The position numbers and the translations under genes were made by a program. From contig NZ_CABFUZ020000097.1 in NCBI RefSeq assembly GCF_902143385.2, forward strand, positions 1-51,029: a DNA stretch of 51,029 bases. The letters are read 5' to 3'. The notes beneath the pieces are model-generated. The model was not told where the DNA came from and did not search any database. It worked only from the letters and a program-made list of their open reading frames with translations. How positions within the stretch are numbered: position 1 is the first letter of the stretch; each line of letters starts with the position of its first letter. Positions 1 to 8,743 of the stretch are shown here, piece after piece. This stretch comes from Methylacidimicrobium cyclopophantes. GTDB taxonomy: Bacteria; Verrucomicrobiota; Verrucomicrobiia; Methylacidiphilales; Methylacidiphilaceae.

Positions 1-588
1 CCACCCAGGCACGCTCCCGCCTCCACGGCTCCCGCCTCCGGCTTCCCTGGCCGTTCCGGCAATGCCGCCGTCAGCTCCGGTTTTCTCGCCTCCGGAAGAT
101 CGCCCGGGATTGCCACCCCCGGTTGAACTGATCCCCTTGCCCCCAGCCGAGCTCCCTTGACCGCCCGCTACCGGGTGATCCTTGAGTTCGTGGGCTTTCT
201 TCATGTCCTTCACGGCTTGGGCATCTTCGGCTTTCCCCTTGCGCTCCAGGTGAGCCGCCCTCATCTGATCGATTTGCGCCTGCTGGGGATGGCCCTCCTG
301 CTTTTCGATTGAGGCCGCATCTCGGTATCCTCGCGCAAGTGCCTCATTCCCGGCGGCTTGATCCTGTAAGTTCGTGGCTTCTGCCCTCAGTTGGCTCGCG
401 CTCTGGCCTTGGCCAGTAGACGCATTCTCCGCCAACGTCCCCAATAGTGGAGCCACCCCGGTGGCATCAGCAGCGTTAGGATTGTCTCCTCCCGCTTCTT
501 GCGCCTGAAGTAGGGAGTAAGGGGTCGCGCAGATCAGGAACCCTGTCATCAGCCACCACTTTCGACCAAGCCGCCTCTGTCGTTTCAT
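1..588 (-). CDS. Secreted glycine-rich protein of unknown function, C-terminus beyond the window
   Basis: An open frame of 196 codons runs from the ATG at 588 to the left edge with no stop, so the gene is partial. The start is well supported: a purine-rich AGGAGG-type ribosome site lies just upstream on the minus strand. Residues 1-30 look like a signal peptide: a basic stretch (MKRQRRLGRKWW), a hydrophobic core and a possible cleavage site near LQA-QEA. The middle (about 65-140) is rich in Ala, Gln, Glu and Lys and probably helical. From about residue 140 the chain becomes Gly/Ser-rich and low in complexity. I do not recognise a family. An exported or surface protein is the most that can be inferred. 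Confidence 0.7.
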   Translation of the reverse strand, partial: MKRQRRLGRKWWLMTGFLICATPYSLLQAQEAGGDNPNAADATGVAPLLGTLAENASTGQGQSASQLRAEATNLQDQAAGNEALARGYRDAASIEKQEGHPQQAQIDQMRAAHLERKGKAEDAQAVKDMKKAHELKDHPVAGGQGSSAGGKGISSTGGGNPGRSSGGEKTGADGGIAGTAREAGGGSRGGGSVPGW

Positions 589-1007
589 CTCCTGCTCCTC
601 CTTTGGGTTGTTTGAATTACGTAATCGTCTGCAAAACTTGGACTCCTTCTTAAAAGCTGAGACGTATCCGCTCAGCGGGTTCTTAGAAAAAACTTTCGGA
701 AAGAAGGGACGGGAAAATCGGTGCGGTCGGTCTTTCCCTCTCGGACCGAGGCATGGCGAGTACGAGCTCCCTCCGCTTTTCCTGGAGCGAAGGCCATGGT
801 TTCCTGGTAGAGCTGCGGCGCTTCTCTTCTCCACCGAGGATGGATCGATCTCTCTTCCGCGTCGTGGAAAGAGCCTTCGAGAGCCAAAAACGCCCTGGCG
901 CCACCGCCGGAACTCGTCAGGCAAGACCAATCACGTTGCCTATCCCTTTTGCCCGCGAATTCCCGCTCTTGTGTAGGAGCGGAGGGAAGGCCGTGGAAGA
1001 ATAATAA
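589..1007. other. 419-bp intergenic stretch with no convincing gene
   Basis: This lies between the start of the left-edge secreted protein and the stop of the RND gene. Short open frames on both strands (for example 608-976 plus) have no recognisable protein features and I do not believe them. It should hold the promoter of the left-edge gene. Two small inverted repeats are visible: GCTGAG/CTCAGC around 656-676, and CCGCTC/GAGCGG at 963-968 and 977-982. The second sits about 25 bases past the RND stop and could be a weak terminator, but no T-run follows it. Confidence 0.4.
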
Positions 1008-4000
1008 TTATATCGAAGCCTTCGCCAACTCGGCCTCCACTTCTTCGAGACGCTTCCGCCGGCTTAAGGGCGCCAGCAATGAATAGACGCAGGGGACGAC
1101 GAAGAGGGTGAAAAACGTCGAGACGAGAATCCCGCTGATCACTACGACAGCTAGAGGCTTCCGGACTTCCGCGCCGGGGCCGACGCCCAATGCGGCCGGC
1201 AGCGCCGCCGCGATGGTGGCGAGCGAAGTCATCAAGATAGGCCGTAGCCGGATCGCGGCCGCGTCGAGTAGGGCTTCAGGGAGGGGCAGCGCCTCTTCGA
1301 AGCGCTTCTTATTAAAGAACTCGACCAGAAGAATCGAGTTTTTCATCGCCAGGCCCATGAGCAAAATGATCCCGATTCCACTGTAGATGTTGAGCGACAT
1401 CCCGGTCAGATAGAGCCCTTGGAGGGCTCCCGTCAGGGAAAAGGGGATCGCCACGAGCACAACCAGGGGATAGAGGAAGCTGTTGAACTGAGCGCCCAAA
1501 AGCATATAGGCCAAAAGGATTCCCAGAGCGAAGGTCACGGGGAAGGCGGCGAACGTCTCCTTGGCAGTCTGGCTGCTGCCTGTCGGCTCCACGTCGTAGC
1601 CCGGAGGCAACTCTTTCCGGCAGATCGCCAAAGCGGTGTCCAAGGCCTTCGCCTGAGAAACCTCGGGCTTCACGTTGGCGAAAAGGGTGATCGCCCGCCT
1701 GCGGTTTTCCCGAGTGATGTCGAGCAGCTTCGGCACGATCCGTAGCTCTGCGATGTCTTTGAGCCGGATCATCTCTCCTCCATAACCCGACCAGAGCGGA
1801 AGATCGGCTACATCCTCGGGCTCTTGCCACTGCCGTGGTTCGAGTCGAATCCGTACGTCGTAGCGGCGGTTATCTTCCAGATTGGTATATTGCCCCTGGC
1901 GCACTCCTCCGATCGCCGTCCCGACGACATCGGCGATCGTCTGCATGCTTATGTTCGATCCGGCAGCCTTTTCCCGGTCGGGCACTACCTCCAACTCGGG
2001 CATCCCCGTTCGATAGTCGGTGTCCAAATCGGAATAGAAGCCGGTCGCCTCCATCTGGCGAAGAATCGCGTCCGCTTTGGATTGAAGAACCGCATAGTCG
2101 GAACCGCGCAACGAGAGCTCAATGTTCGTCCCTCGCTTGCTGCTGAAGGCACTCTGGCTGATATCGATTACCTTGATGTGCAAGTCGTCGTACGAAGGTT
2201 TCCGAAATTCCTTCCGCCAAGCACGAATGATCTCCTGCAGATGCTGACTCCGCTCCTTGCGAGGTTTGAGCGTGACGAAAACCGCCCCATGGTTCACTTC
2301 TCCACCCGAATAGCCGCCTACCGTGGTAAAAAAGTGAGCGACCGTCGACTGCTCCTTTAGGAAGGACTCGAGCTCCTGGACTCGGGTGCTCGTATATTCC
2401 AACGAGCTTCCTACAGGAGTTTCCACGCGGAGAAGAGCCATACCGAGGTCTTCGGAAGGGGCAAGTTCCCTGTGTAGCAAGGGGAAGACCCGGAGAGAAA
2501 AGAGGAAGAGTCCGAAAGAAACGAAGACGACGAGCCACCGGTGGTGGAGGGCAATGCCGAGGAGAGCTCGGTAGACCTTCCCCATTTTCCGATAAAAGCG
2601 CTCCAGCCAATTTTCGATCGGTCCAGGCCCGTGCGCCCCGCTCACGAACTCGGCGCAACGCATCGGGGCCAAAGTAACTGCTTCCAGAAGAGAGATGAGG
2701 ACCGCGCAAGAAATCATTGCTCCGAACTGGAAGAGGAATTTGCCGACGACCCCCCCTAAGAATGCAATCGGAGCAAGAACGGAAACGATCGTCAGAGTGG
2801 CGGCCCCCGCCGCGAAAAAGATCTCCCGGCTTCCGTCGAGAGCCGACTGCTCCGGGCTCTTCCCCAACCGATGATGGCGGGTGATATTCTCGAGCACCAT
2901 GATGGAATCGTCGACCACGATCCCGACGGCGAGGGAGAGGGCCAGCAGCGTGAAGAAATTCAACGTAAAGCCCATCGCCCGGCAGAAGATGAAGCTTCCC
3001 AGAATGGAAATCGGGATAGAGAAGAGCACGTTCACGGTGGTCCGAAAGGAGCCGAGAAAGGCGAGGCATACCAAAGTCGTCACAGCGATGGAAAAGAGTA
3101 GAGTGAAGGCGGTTTCCCGGATCGCCTCGATTGTAAAGACGGACGAATCGAAGCGCGGGCCGATCTTCATGCCCGGGGGCAAATCGGGCTTCAGTTCGGC
3201 CATAATCCGTTTGGCGGAATTCGCCACTTCGATCTCGTTGTATCCGCGAAGCTTTTGCAGCCCCAATCCCACGGAAGGCACGCCATCGCTCCGTGCGAAC
3301 CGGCGAGGATCCATGATTCCATCCTCGGCCCGTGCTATCTGCCCTAGCGGAGTGAAGGAATCGGCCGGGCCTCGTACGTTGCTCAGGACATTGGTGGCAA
3401 AACTCGTGGCACCGGCGGCCCCGGTCATTCCGGGTTGCGCAGAAGCAATCCCGGTCAATGGGGGCAGATTGGCTCCGCCGGAGCCTCCTCGGTGGTTGAG
3501 GGCCAAGCCGCCCATCTCTTCCGGAGACCGAACCTCGCCCATGACGCGGACGTTGATCTCGTTCGTGGCGCTCTCCAAGTAGCCGGAAGCCGTTTCCTGG
3601 TACTCGGCTCGGAACAAATTGAGAACATCGTTGGGGGCGACTTGGTACTGCGCGAGCTTGGCCCGGTCAAGCCAGACACGGAAATTCCGGTCCGTCCATC
3701 CTCCGAGCTGGATATCTCCAACACCTCGAACGAGAGAAAACTTGTCGCGAACGTTCGTGTCCACGTAACGAATCAGATCCTTGAGAGGCCGATCCCACGT
3801 CACCGCAAGCCAGAGGATCGGGGAATCGTTCTGATTCACTTTGAAGATTACGGGCGGATCTACATTGTAGGGAAGTCGTACCGAGCGGATCTTCGAATTC
3901 GTCTCCTGCAGGGCGGCGTCGATGTCCCGATCCAAGCGAAAATCCAATTGAATCCGTGCAACCCCCTGCATGATCGTGCTCGTGACGTCTCGAATTCCCT

Positions 4001-4223
4001 GCACCGACATGAGCACCTCTTCCAAAGGGTCGACTACCTCAGCTTCCATCACCTCGGGGGAGGCCCCGGGCCACTGCGCGACGACGGTCAAGACCGGATA
4101 GGTCACATCCGGCAGGCGGCTGATCCCTAGAGAAAAAAGGCAGAGAATGCCGAAAAAGACCAAGGCCGCCATCAGCATCCAAGCGGCAACCGGTCTACGG
4201 ATCGCAAGTTCGGGTAAGTTCAC
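1008..4223 (-). CDS. RND multidrug-efflux permease (AcrB/MdtC-like), second of a pair
   Basis: About 1071 residues, the usual size for a hydrophobe/amphiphile RND pump of the inner membrane. The frame could begin at 4265, but GTG at 4223 is the likely start: it forms a GTGA overlap with the upstream permease stop and gives an N-terminus (VNLPELAIRRPVAAWML) matching its neighbour. TM4 carries the proton-relay pair in GIVVDDSIMVLENI (Asp438/439), and TM10 has the Lys in GLAMKNSILLVEF, so proton coupling looks intact. A Gly/Ala-rich insertion of about 45 residues at roughly 245-288, in the porter domain, is absent from the neighbouring paralog. The gene is co-transcribed and probably translationally coupled with that paralog, suggesting a mixed trimer as in MdtBC. 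The substrate is unknown. Confidence 0.93.
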   Translation of the reverse strand: MNLPELAIRRPVAAWMLMAALVFFGILCLFSLGISRLPDVTYPVLTVVAQWPGASPEVMEAEVVDPLEEVLMSVQGIRDVTSTIMQGVARIQLDFRLDRDIDAALQETNSKIRSVRLPYNVDPPVIFKVNQNDSPILWLAVTWDRPLKDLIRYVDTNVRDKFSLVRGVGDIQLGGWTDRNFRVWLDRAKLAQYQVAPNDVLNLFRAEYQETASGYLESATNEINVRVMGEVRSPEEMGGLALNHRGGSGGANLPPLTGIASAQPGMTGAAGATSFATNVLSNVRGPADSFTPLGQIARAEDGIMDPRRFARSDGVPSVGLGLQKLRGYNEIEVANSAKRIMAELKPDLPPGMKIGPRFDSSVFTIEAIRETAFTLLFSIAVTTLVCLAFLGSFRTTVNVLFSIPISILGSFIFCRAMGFTLNFFTLLALSLAVGIVVDDSIMVLENITRHHRLGKSPEQSALDGSREIFFAAGAATLTIVSVLAPIAFLGGVVGKFLFQFGAMISCAVLISLLEAVTLAPMRCAEFVSGAHGPGPIENWLERFYRKMGKVYRALLGIALHHRWLVVFVSFGLFLFSLRVFPLLHRELAPSEDLGMALLRVETPVGSSLEYTSTRVQELESFLKEQSTVAHFFTTVGGYSGGEVNHGAVFVTLKPRKERSQHLQEIIRAWRKEFRKPSYDDLHIKVIDISQSAFSSKRGTNIELSLRGSDYAVLQSKADAILRQMEATGFYSDLDTDYRTGMPELEVVPDREKAAGSNISMQTIADVVGTAIGGVRQGQYTNLEDNRRYDVRIRLEPRQWQEPEDVADLPLWSGYGGEMIRLKDIAELRIVPKLLDITRENRRRAITLFANVKPEVSQAKALDTALAICRKELPPGYDVEPTGSSQTAKETFAAFPVTFALGILLAYMLLGAQFNSFLYPLVVLVAIPFSLTGALQGLYLTGMSLNIYSGIGIILLMGLAMKNSILLVEFFNKKRFEEALPLPEALLDAAAIRLRPILMTSLATIAAALPAALGVGPGAEVRKPLAVVVISGILVSTFFTLFVVPCVYSLLAPLSRRKRLEEVEAELAKASI

Positions 4224-7200
4224 GGGATCCCATCCGGGCTCTGGGGTGCCTCCGCATGCTCCCATACCGCGGGTGCAGGACGCTCCCGAGCCGGAGGCGA
4301 GGGCTGGCGAGGTCTTCTTTCCAGCCGCGCGAGCACGCGGTAAGCGGCCGGGACGACGAAGAGCGTAAAGAGGGTGGAAACCGTCACTCCCCCAAGGATC
4401 GTGATAGCCATGGGAATCCGGCTTTCGGAGCCGGGACCGATCGCCAAGGCCGGAGGAAGTGCCGCCGCCAAGGTCGCCACCGAAGTCATCAGGATCGGAC
4501 GGAGCCGGATCGGACCCGCCTCCAACAATGCTTCCCGCACCGGAAGCCCGTCGAGTCGCCGCTTTTGGTTGGCGAACTCGACGAGCAGAATCGAGTTCTT
4601 CTTCGCGATCCCCATGAGCAGCACCAAGCCGATCATGCTATAAAGATTGATCGACTGATGCGTCGCCCAGAGGGCGAGAAGGGCTCCGCTCAAGCTGAAT
4701 GGGAGCGCAAGCAAGACGGTAAAAGGATGAAGGAAGCTATTGAATTGGGACGCGAGAACCATGTAGGCGATGACGACACCGACCCATAGGGCGAACTCGA
4801 GGCTGCCGAAGGTCTCTTCGAAGGCCGCTGCTCCTCCGCTCCAATGCACTCGATATCCGCGGAGGACATATTTCTCGGCGATCTTTCGGGCCTCGGCCAG
4901 AGCCGCTGCTTGCGACTTCCCCGGCGCGGCGTTCGCGAAGACCGTGATCGCCCGTTCCCGCATCCGCCGGCCGATCGTCTGGTAGGTAGGGACGGTCTCG
5001 AAATGGGCGACCGAGCCGATCGGCATATATTCGTTGGAGTTCGTGCGGACGAAGAGCTTTTGAATGTCCCCCGGCGTAACGCGCTCCCCGCCTTCCAAGC
5101 GGATCCGAATGTCGTAGCGCCGATCTCCATTCGTGAATTGGCTCTGGGCAATGCCTCCGATCGCGACCGCTACTGTGTTCGCGATGTTTTGAATCGGCAT
5201 GGCGCAGGCATTGGCCGCGAACCGATCGGGGAATACCCGGACTTCCGGCATGCCGTCTCGGAAGTCGGTATCGAGATCGACGAAGTAGCCGGATTTCTTC
5301 ATCTCCTCAGTGATCTTGTCGACCTGCTCCCGGAGGACCTTGTAGTCCCGACCTCGCACGGAGAACTCGATCGGAAACCCCCTTCCGGTAGTAAATCCCC
5401 GGATCGATAGGTCCTGGAGGGCCACCTTAAGACCTCCGAGGGCAACGAGCTCAGCCCGGAGGCGATCCCCCAACTGTTGCTGCGTGAGCTTCCGCTCCGC
5501 CTTGGGCTTGAGGGTCACATAGACCGTGCCCACATTGACCTGCGCATCGATCAGGTTGCCGTCGCTCGCCCCCGTGCGCTGCAGGAAACCGCCTACCTCC
5601 CCGAATACTCGAGCCACCTCGGGGTGGGCGGCGATGATCGCCTCACACTCTTCCAGCTTCCTTTGCGTAAGGTGAATCGAAGAGCCGACGGGCGTCTGGA
5701 TACGAACCAGAAAGGACGACTCGTCTTGCGCGGGAATCAGCTCCTTGGGCAACACTGCCAGAAAGCGCAGGGAGAGAACGAAGAGGGCCGTAGCCGCAAT
5801 GAGAATCAACCAGGGGTGATCTATGCAGATGCGCAGGAGGAGCCGATATGTCCGTGACAACCCGCAAAAGATCCGGTCCATGAGCCACGCGAGTCCTCGC
5901 CGGTGGCTCGGATCTTCCAGGAGCTGAGAACAACGCATCGGAGTGAGAGTGATCGCCTCGAGCAGCGAAAGCGCGACCGCCGCGGTGATCGTGACCCCGA
6001 ACTGGTAAAAATATTTCCCGATAATCCCGCGCATGAACGCCACCGGTAAGAAGATGGCCAGGATCGCCACCGTTGCCGCCACGGCCGCAAAGGTGATCTC
6101 TCTCGCTCCGATCTGGGCGGCCAGCACCCTCCCTTGGCCCATTTCCCGATGGCGGACGATGTTCTCCAAAACCATGATCGCATCGTCGACGATGATGCCG
6201 ATGGCCAGCGATAGGCCGAGAAGCGTGAAGAAGTTGAGCGTAAAGCCCAAGAAATAGAGGACGATGAAGGTCCCGAGCACGGAGGTAGGGATCGAGAAGA
6301 GGACATTGAGGGTCGAACTCCACGTTCCCAAAAACAGATAGCAGACTACCGCCGTCACCAGAGCCGAGAGAAGAAGGGTGAACAGGGTTTCCTGAATCGC
6401 CTCTTCGATATGCTGCGTCCGGTCATAGACCACCTTGACAGCGAAACCGGGAGGCAAATGGCGCTGGATCTCCTCGAGCTTCTGCTTCACCGCCCGGGCG
6501 ACCGCGACTGAATTCGCTCCCGGCTGCTTCTTGATCCCCAGTCCCACGACCGGATGTCCATCCGTAACCGCAACCCTTCGGATATCATCGAGACCGTCTT
6601 CCACCCGAGCGACATCCCGAATATGAATCGGGGATCGATAGATAAGCTCGGTCCCTCGTTTTTTGATCTGAATGTTACCCACCTGCTCCGGAGTCAGACC
6701 TTCCCCCATCGCCCGAACGTTCATCTCTCGTCGCGAGTTTTCGAGGTATCCGGCCGCTACCTCGACCTGCTCCTGCTGAAGGGCGGTCTGAACGTCGAGG
6801 ACGGTAAGCTGCAGCGGCTTGAGCTTCTCGTTGTCCACCCAGATCCGTAGGTTGCGAACGTTGTAGCCGGCCAGGACGATCTCCCCGACTCCGGGCACGA
6901 TCTGGAACTCGTCGTGTAAGACCAAGTCTACGTAGGTGACAAGGTCGTGGAGCGTCTTGCCCGTGCCGGAAACCGAAAGGATCAGGATGGGCTGTTCCTC
7001 CGGGTTATCCTTGGTCAAGATGGGCTGCGCAACAGGCTGTACGGTCTGCGTGGCGGCCTGGGTGGTCGTGTCGTAGGGGAGCTTGACGGAGCTGACTTTC
7101 GACTGGACCTCGGTCAATGCCGCATCGATCGGCCTGCCGAGATCGAACTCGAGGATGACCGATGCCTGTCCTTGCTCGATAAAGGATGTGATATTCCGGA

Positions 7201-7429
7201 GCCCCTGCGCCGAAATCACGGCTTCCTCGATCGGATCGACGATCGCCGTCTCCAGGATCTCCGGGGCAGCGCCCGCCCACTGGAGGTTGATCGTCACTAC
7301 CGGAAAGTCGATCTCCGGAAGATCGCTCACTCCTAGTCGGCCAAGAGAGATGGCGCCGAAGACGATGAGCCCCGCCATCAGCATCCATGCGAAGACCGGC
7401 CGACGAATCGAGAGATCGGAGAGAGTCAT
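4220..7429 (-). CDS. RND multidrug-efflux permease (AcrB/MdtB-like), first of a pair
   Basis: 1069 residues with the two-fold RND architecture: TM1 just after SIRRPVFAWMLM, a large periplasmic loop, TM2-6, a second loop and TM7-12. TM4 has Asp415/Asp416 in GIIVDDAIMVLENI, and TM10 has Lys in GIAKKNSILLVEF. These are the known proton-relay residues of AcrB. A Thr/Gln/Pro-rich stretch near 121-146 in the first periplasmic domain looks lineage-specific. The start ATG at 7429 fits the family. It is followed by its paralog with a 4-base overlap. No periplasmic adaptor (HlyD/AcrA-like) gene is in the locus, which is unusual; the adaptor must be elsewhere if this pair works as a tripartite pump with the nearby TolC proteins. 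Confidence 0.94.
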   Translation of the reverse strand: MTLSDLSIRRPVFAWMLMAGLIVFGAISLGRLGVSDLPEIDFPVVTINLQWAGAAPEILETAIVDPIEEAVISAQGLRNITSFIEQGQASVILEFDLGRPIDAALTEVQSKVSSVKLPYDTTTQAATQTVQPVAQPILTKDNPEEQPILILSVSGTGKTLHDLVTYVDLVLHDEFQIVPGVGEIVLAGYNVRNLRIWVDNEKLKPLQLTVLDVQTALQQEQVEVAAGYLENSRREMNVRAMGEGLTPEQVGNIQIKKRGTELIYRSPIHIRDVARVEDGLDDIRRVAVTDGHPVVGLGIKKQPGANSVAVARAVKQKLEEIQRHLPPGFAVKVVYDRTQHIEEAIQETLFTLLLSALVTAVVCYLFLGTWSSTLNVLFSIPTSVLGTFIVLYFLGFTLNFFTLLGLSLAIGIIVDDAIMVLENIVRHREMGQGRVLAAQIGAREITFAAVAATVAILAIFLPVAFMRGIIGKYFYQFGVTITAAVALSLLEAITLTPMRCSQLLEDPSHRRGLAWLMDRIFCGLSRTYRLLLRICIDHPWLILIAATALFVLSLRFLAVLPKELIPAQDESSFLVRIQTPVGSSIHLTQRKLEECEAIIAAHPEVARVFGEVGGFLQRTGASDGNLIDAQVNVGTVYVTLKPKAERKLTQQQLGDRLRAELVALGGLKVALQDLSIRGFTTGRGFPIEFSVRGRDYKVLREQVDKITEEMKKSGYFVDLDTDFRDGMPEVRVFPDRFAANACAMPIQNIANTVAVAIGGIAQSQFTNGDRRYDIRIRLEGGERVTPGDIQKLFVRTNSNEYMPIGSVAHFETVPTYQTIGRRMRERAITVFANAAPGKSQAAALAEARKIAEKYVLRGYRVHWSGGAAAFEETFGSLEFALWVGVVIAYMVLASQFNSFLHPFTVLLALPFSLSGALLALWATHQSINLYSMIGLVLLMGIAKKNSILLVEFANQKRRLDGLPVREALLEAGPIRLRPILMTSVATLAAALPPALAIGPGSESRIPMAITILGGVTVSTLFTLFVVPAAYRVLARLERRPRQPSPPARERPAPAVWEHAEAPQSPDGIP

Positions 7430-7595
7430 TCGGATGTCCCATCCCTCACTGGTCAGAGCCCGCGATCCGCTTCCCTACGGGGATCCTTCCGTCCCCTCCG
7501 GGCGGAGCTCCCCGAGAGAACACAAACGATTTACCGGACGATTCGAGAAAAAGTTGTCCGCTTCGTGCCGTAGCCCTCCCTCCCGAAGCCGCCCG

Positions 7596-7946
7596 CTAGA
7601 GGCCGCCCGAAAAGGCTCCGGTTTCCATTGCCTCATCCGGAATAAAGGAAGGCACGACTCGTTCTTGGGATATTTTCCCATGTTGTCCAGCCCGCGCTCC
7701 TTCGAAAGCGCCTGGCGCGGGTAAGCTGGGGGGGGTCGGAATCACGATGACCGGGCCATCCGAACGCTGCTGGAAATAACCGCCGCCCCCAGGGAACGTC
7801 CTCCACAAGCTCTTCTGCGCCGCGCCGCTGTCCGGCGATCGCTCCAAGACTTTGGTCTCGCTAGCCGTCGCGGCTCCCAAAGCAATCGAGAAAAACCATA
7901 CGGCGAATACGAGAATAGCGAAGACAATCCGCCTTACACGCCCCAT
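7596..7946 (-). CDS. Small secreted protein of unknown function
   Basis: 116 residues. The N-terminus (MGRVRR, then a hydrophobic run to about residue 27, then ATA-SE) is a convincing signal peptide. The mature part is short, Pro/Gly-rich around PTPPSLPAPG, and has no motif I recognise. The start has only a weak ribosome site. The gene lies 75 bases after the ECF sigma factor and 166 bases before the RND permeases on the same strand, so co-transcription is plausible. It lacks the cytoplasmic zinc-binding domain expected of a classical anti-sigma factor. A periplasmic accessory of the efflux locus is one possibility, but nothing in the sequence shows it. Confidence 0.55.
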   Translation of the reverse strand: MGRVRRIVFAILVFAVWFFSIALGAATASETKVLERSPDSGAAQKSLWRTFPGGGGYFQQRSDGPVIVIPTPPSLPAPGAFEGARAGQHGKISQERVVPSFIPDEAMETGAFSGGL

Positions 7947-8021
7947 GGAAAAGAGTGTAACCGCTTATTCCCCGAGAGAAAAGGAACGAAAATGAGAAGA
8001 ACCGGATCCTCTTGCCATCCG

Positions 8022-8594
8022 CTACCGCTCTCCCAGAAGGAACGGCAGGGACTTCCGCAAGGATTCTCGTGCACGGAAGAGCAGGGCTCGCGTCGCGCTC
8101 AAAGACAAGCCGAGCACTCGTCCGATCTCCTCATAGGAGAGATCCTCGTATCCCTTCAGGAGCACAGCCAGCCGCTGCTTCGGCGGAAGGGACGCGATCG
8201 CTCGCTCGACTAGATCGATCCGTTCTTTATCCAGAAGCATCTCCGCGGGAGAGCGGGCCGTGGTTTGGGAACTTCCCGCTCCTGGATCGTCTCCCGTCAG
8301 AATCAGAACCTCGGCGGAGGGGCGGCGGCGGAACTCATTCAACACAAGCCGTCGCAAAATCGTAAAGAGCCAAGTCCGGAATTTTGCCGTCGGCCGGTAC
8401 CGTTTTGCCGCCCAATAGACGCGGAGGAAGACCTTTTGGGTAATTTCCTCGGCGAGGAAGCGATCCTGCAACATCTTGAATGCGGTGCCGAACACCGCGA
8501 GTTTGTGACGCTCGATCAACAAGCGAAAAGCCTCATCATCGCCCTTGGCGATCCTCGCCATGAGCTCTGCATCCTGGAATTGTTCCGGTACCAC
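8022..8594 (-). CDS. ECF-family RNA polymerase sigma factor
   Basis: 190 residues, typical for a group 4 (ECF) sigma factor. Region 2 runs from about 10 to 85, including the helix with RTWLFTILRRLVLNEFRRR that should bind the -10 element. Region 4 (about 125-185) contains LPPKQRLAVLLKGYEDLSYEEIG and an HTH for the -35 element. The start is a GTG at 8594 with a modest GGGA upstream. It sits between the TolC genes and the RND permeases on the same strand, so it may control the efflux locus. No anti-sigma factor with a recognisable zinc-binding domain lies beside it; how it is held inactive is unclear. Confidence 0.93.
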   Translation of the reverse strand: MVPEQFQDAELMARIAKGDDEAFRLLIERHKLAVFGTAFKMLQDRFLAEEITQKVFLRVYWAAKRYRPTAKFRTWLFTILRRLVLNEFRRRPSAEVLILTGDDPGAGSSQTTARSPAEMLLDKERIDLVERAIASLPPKQRLAVLLKGYEDLSYEEIGRVLGLSLSATRALLFRARESLRKSLPFLLGER

Positions 8595-8743
8595 GCTTTC
8601 GTATCCCGTTTTGTCGCTCCGGCGGTAGGGAACGGAAGCCCCCTTCCCCTCAACCGAATCGCGCTATCTTCCGGACGCTCGGGTCCGCCCCCGGGGTCGT
8701 TGTCGTCCCTCGCAGAAGGAAGCCGATGGAAGAGTGCTCTGCC

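Noticed and set aside
608-976. 122-codon plus-strand reading frame in the left intergenic region
   Set aside because: No ribosome site, no recognisable motif, Arg/Pro-rich composition typical of chance frames in GC-rich DNA.
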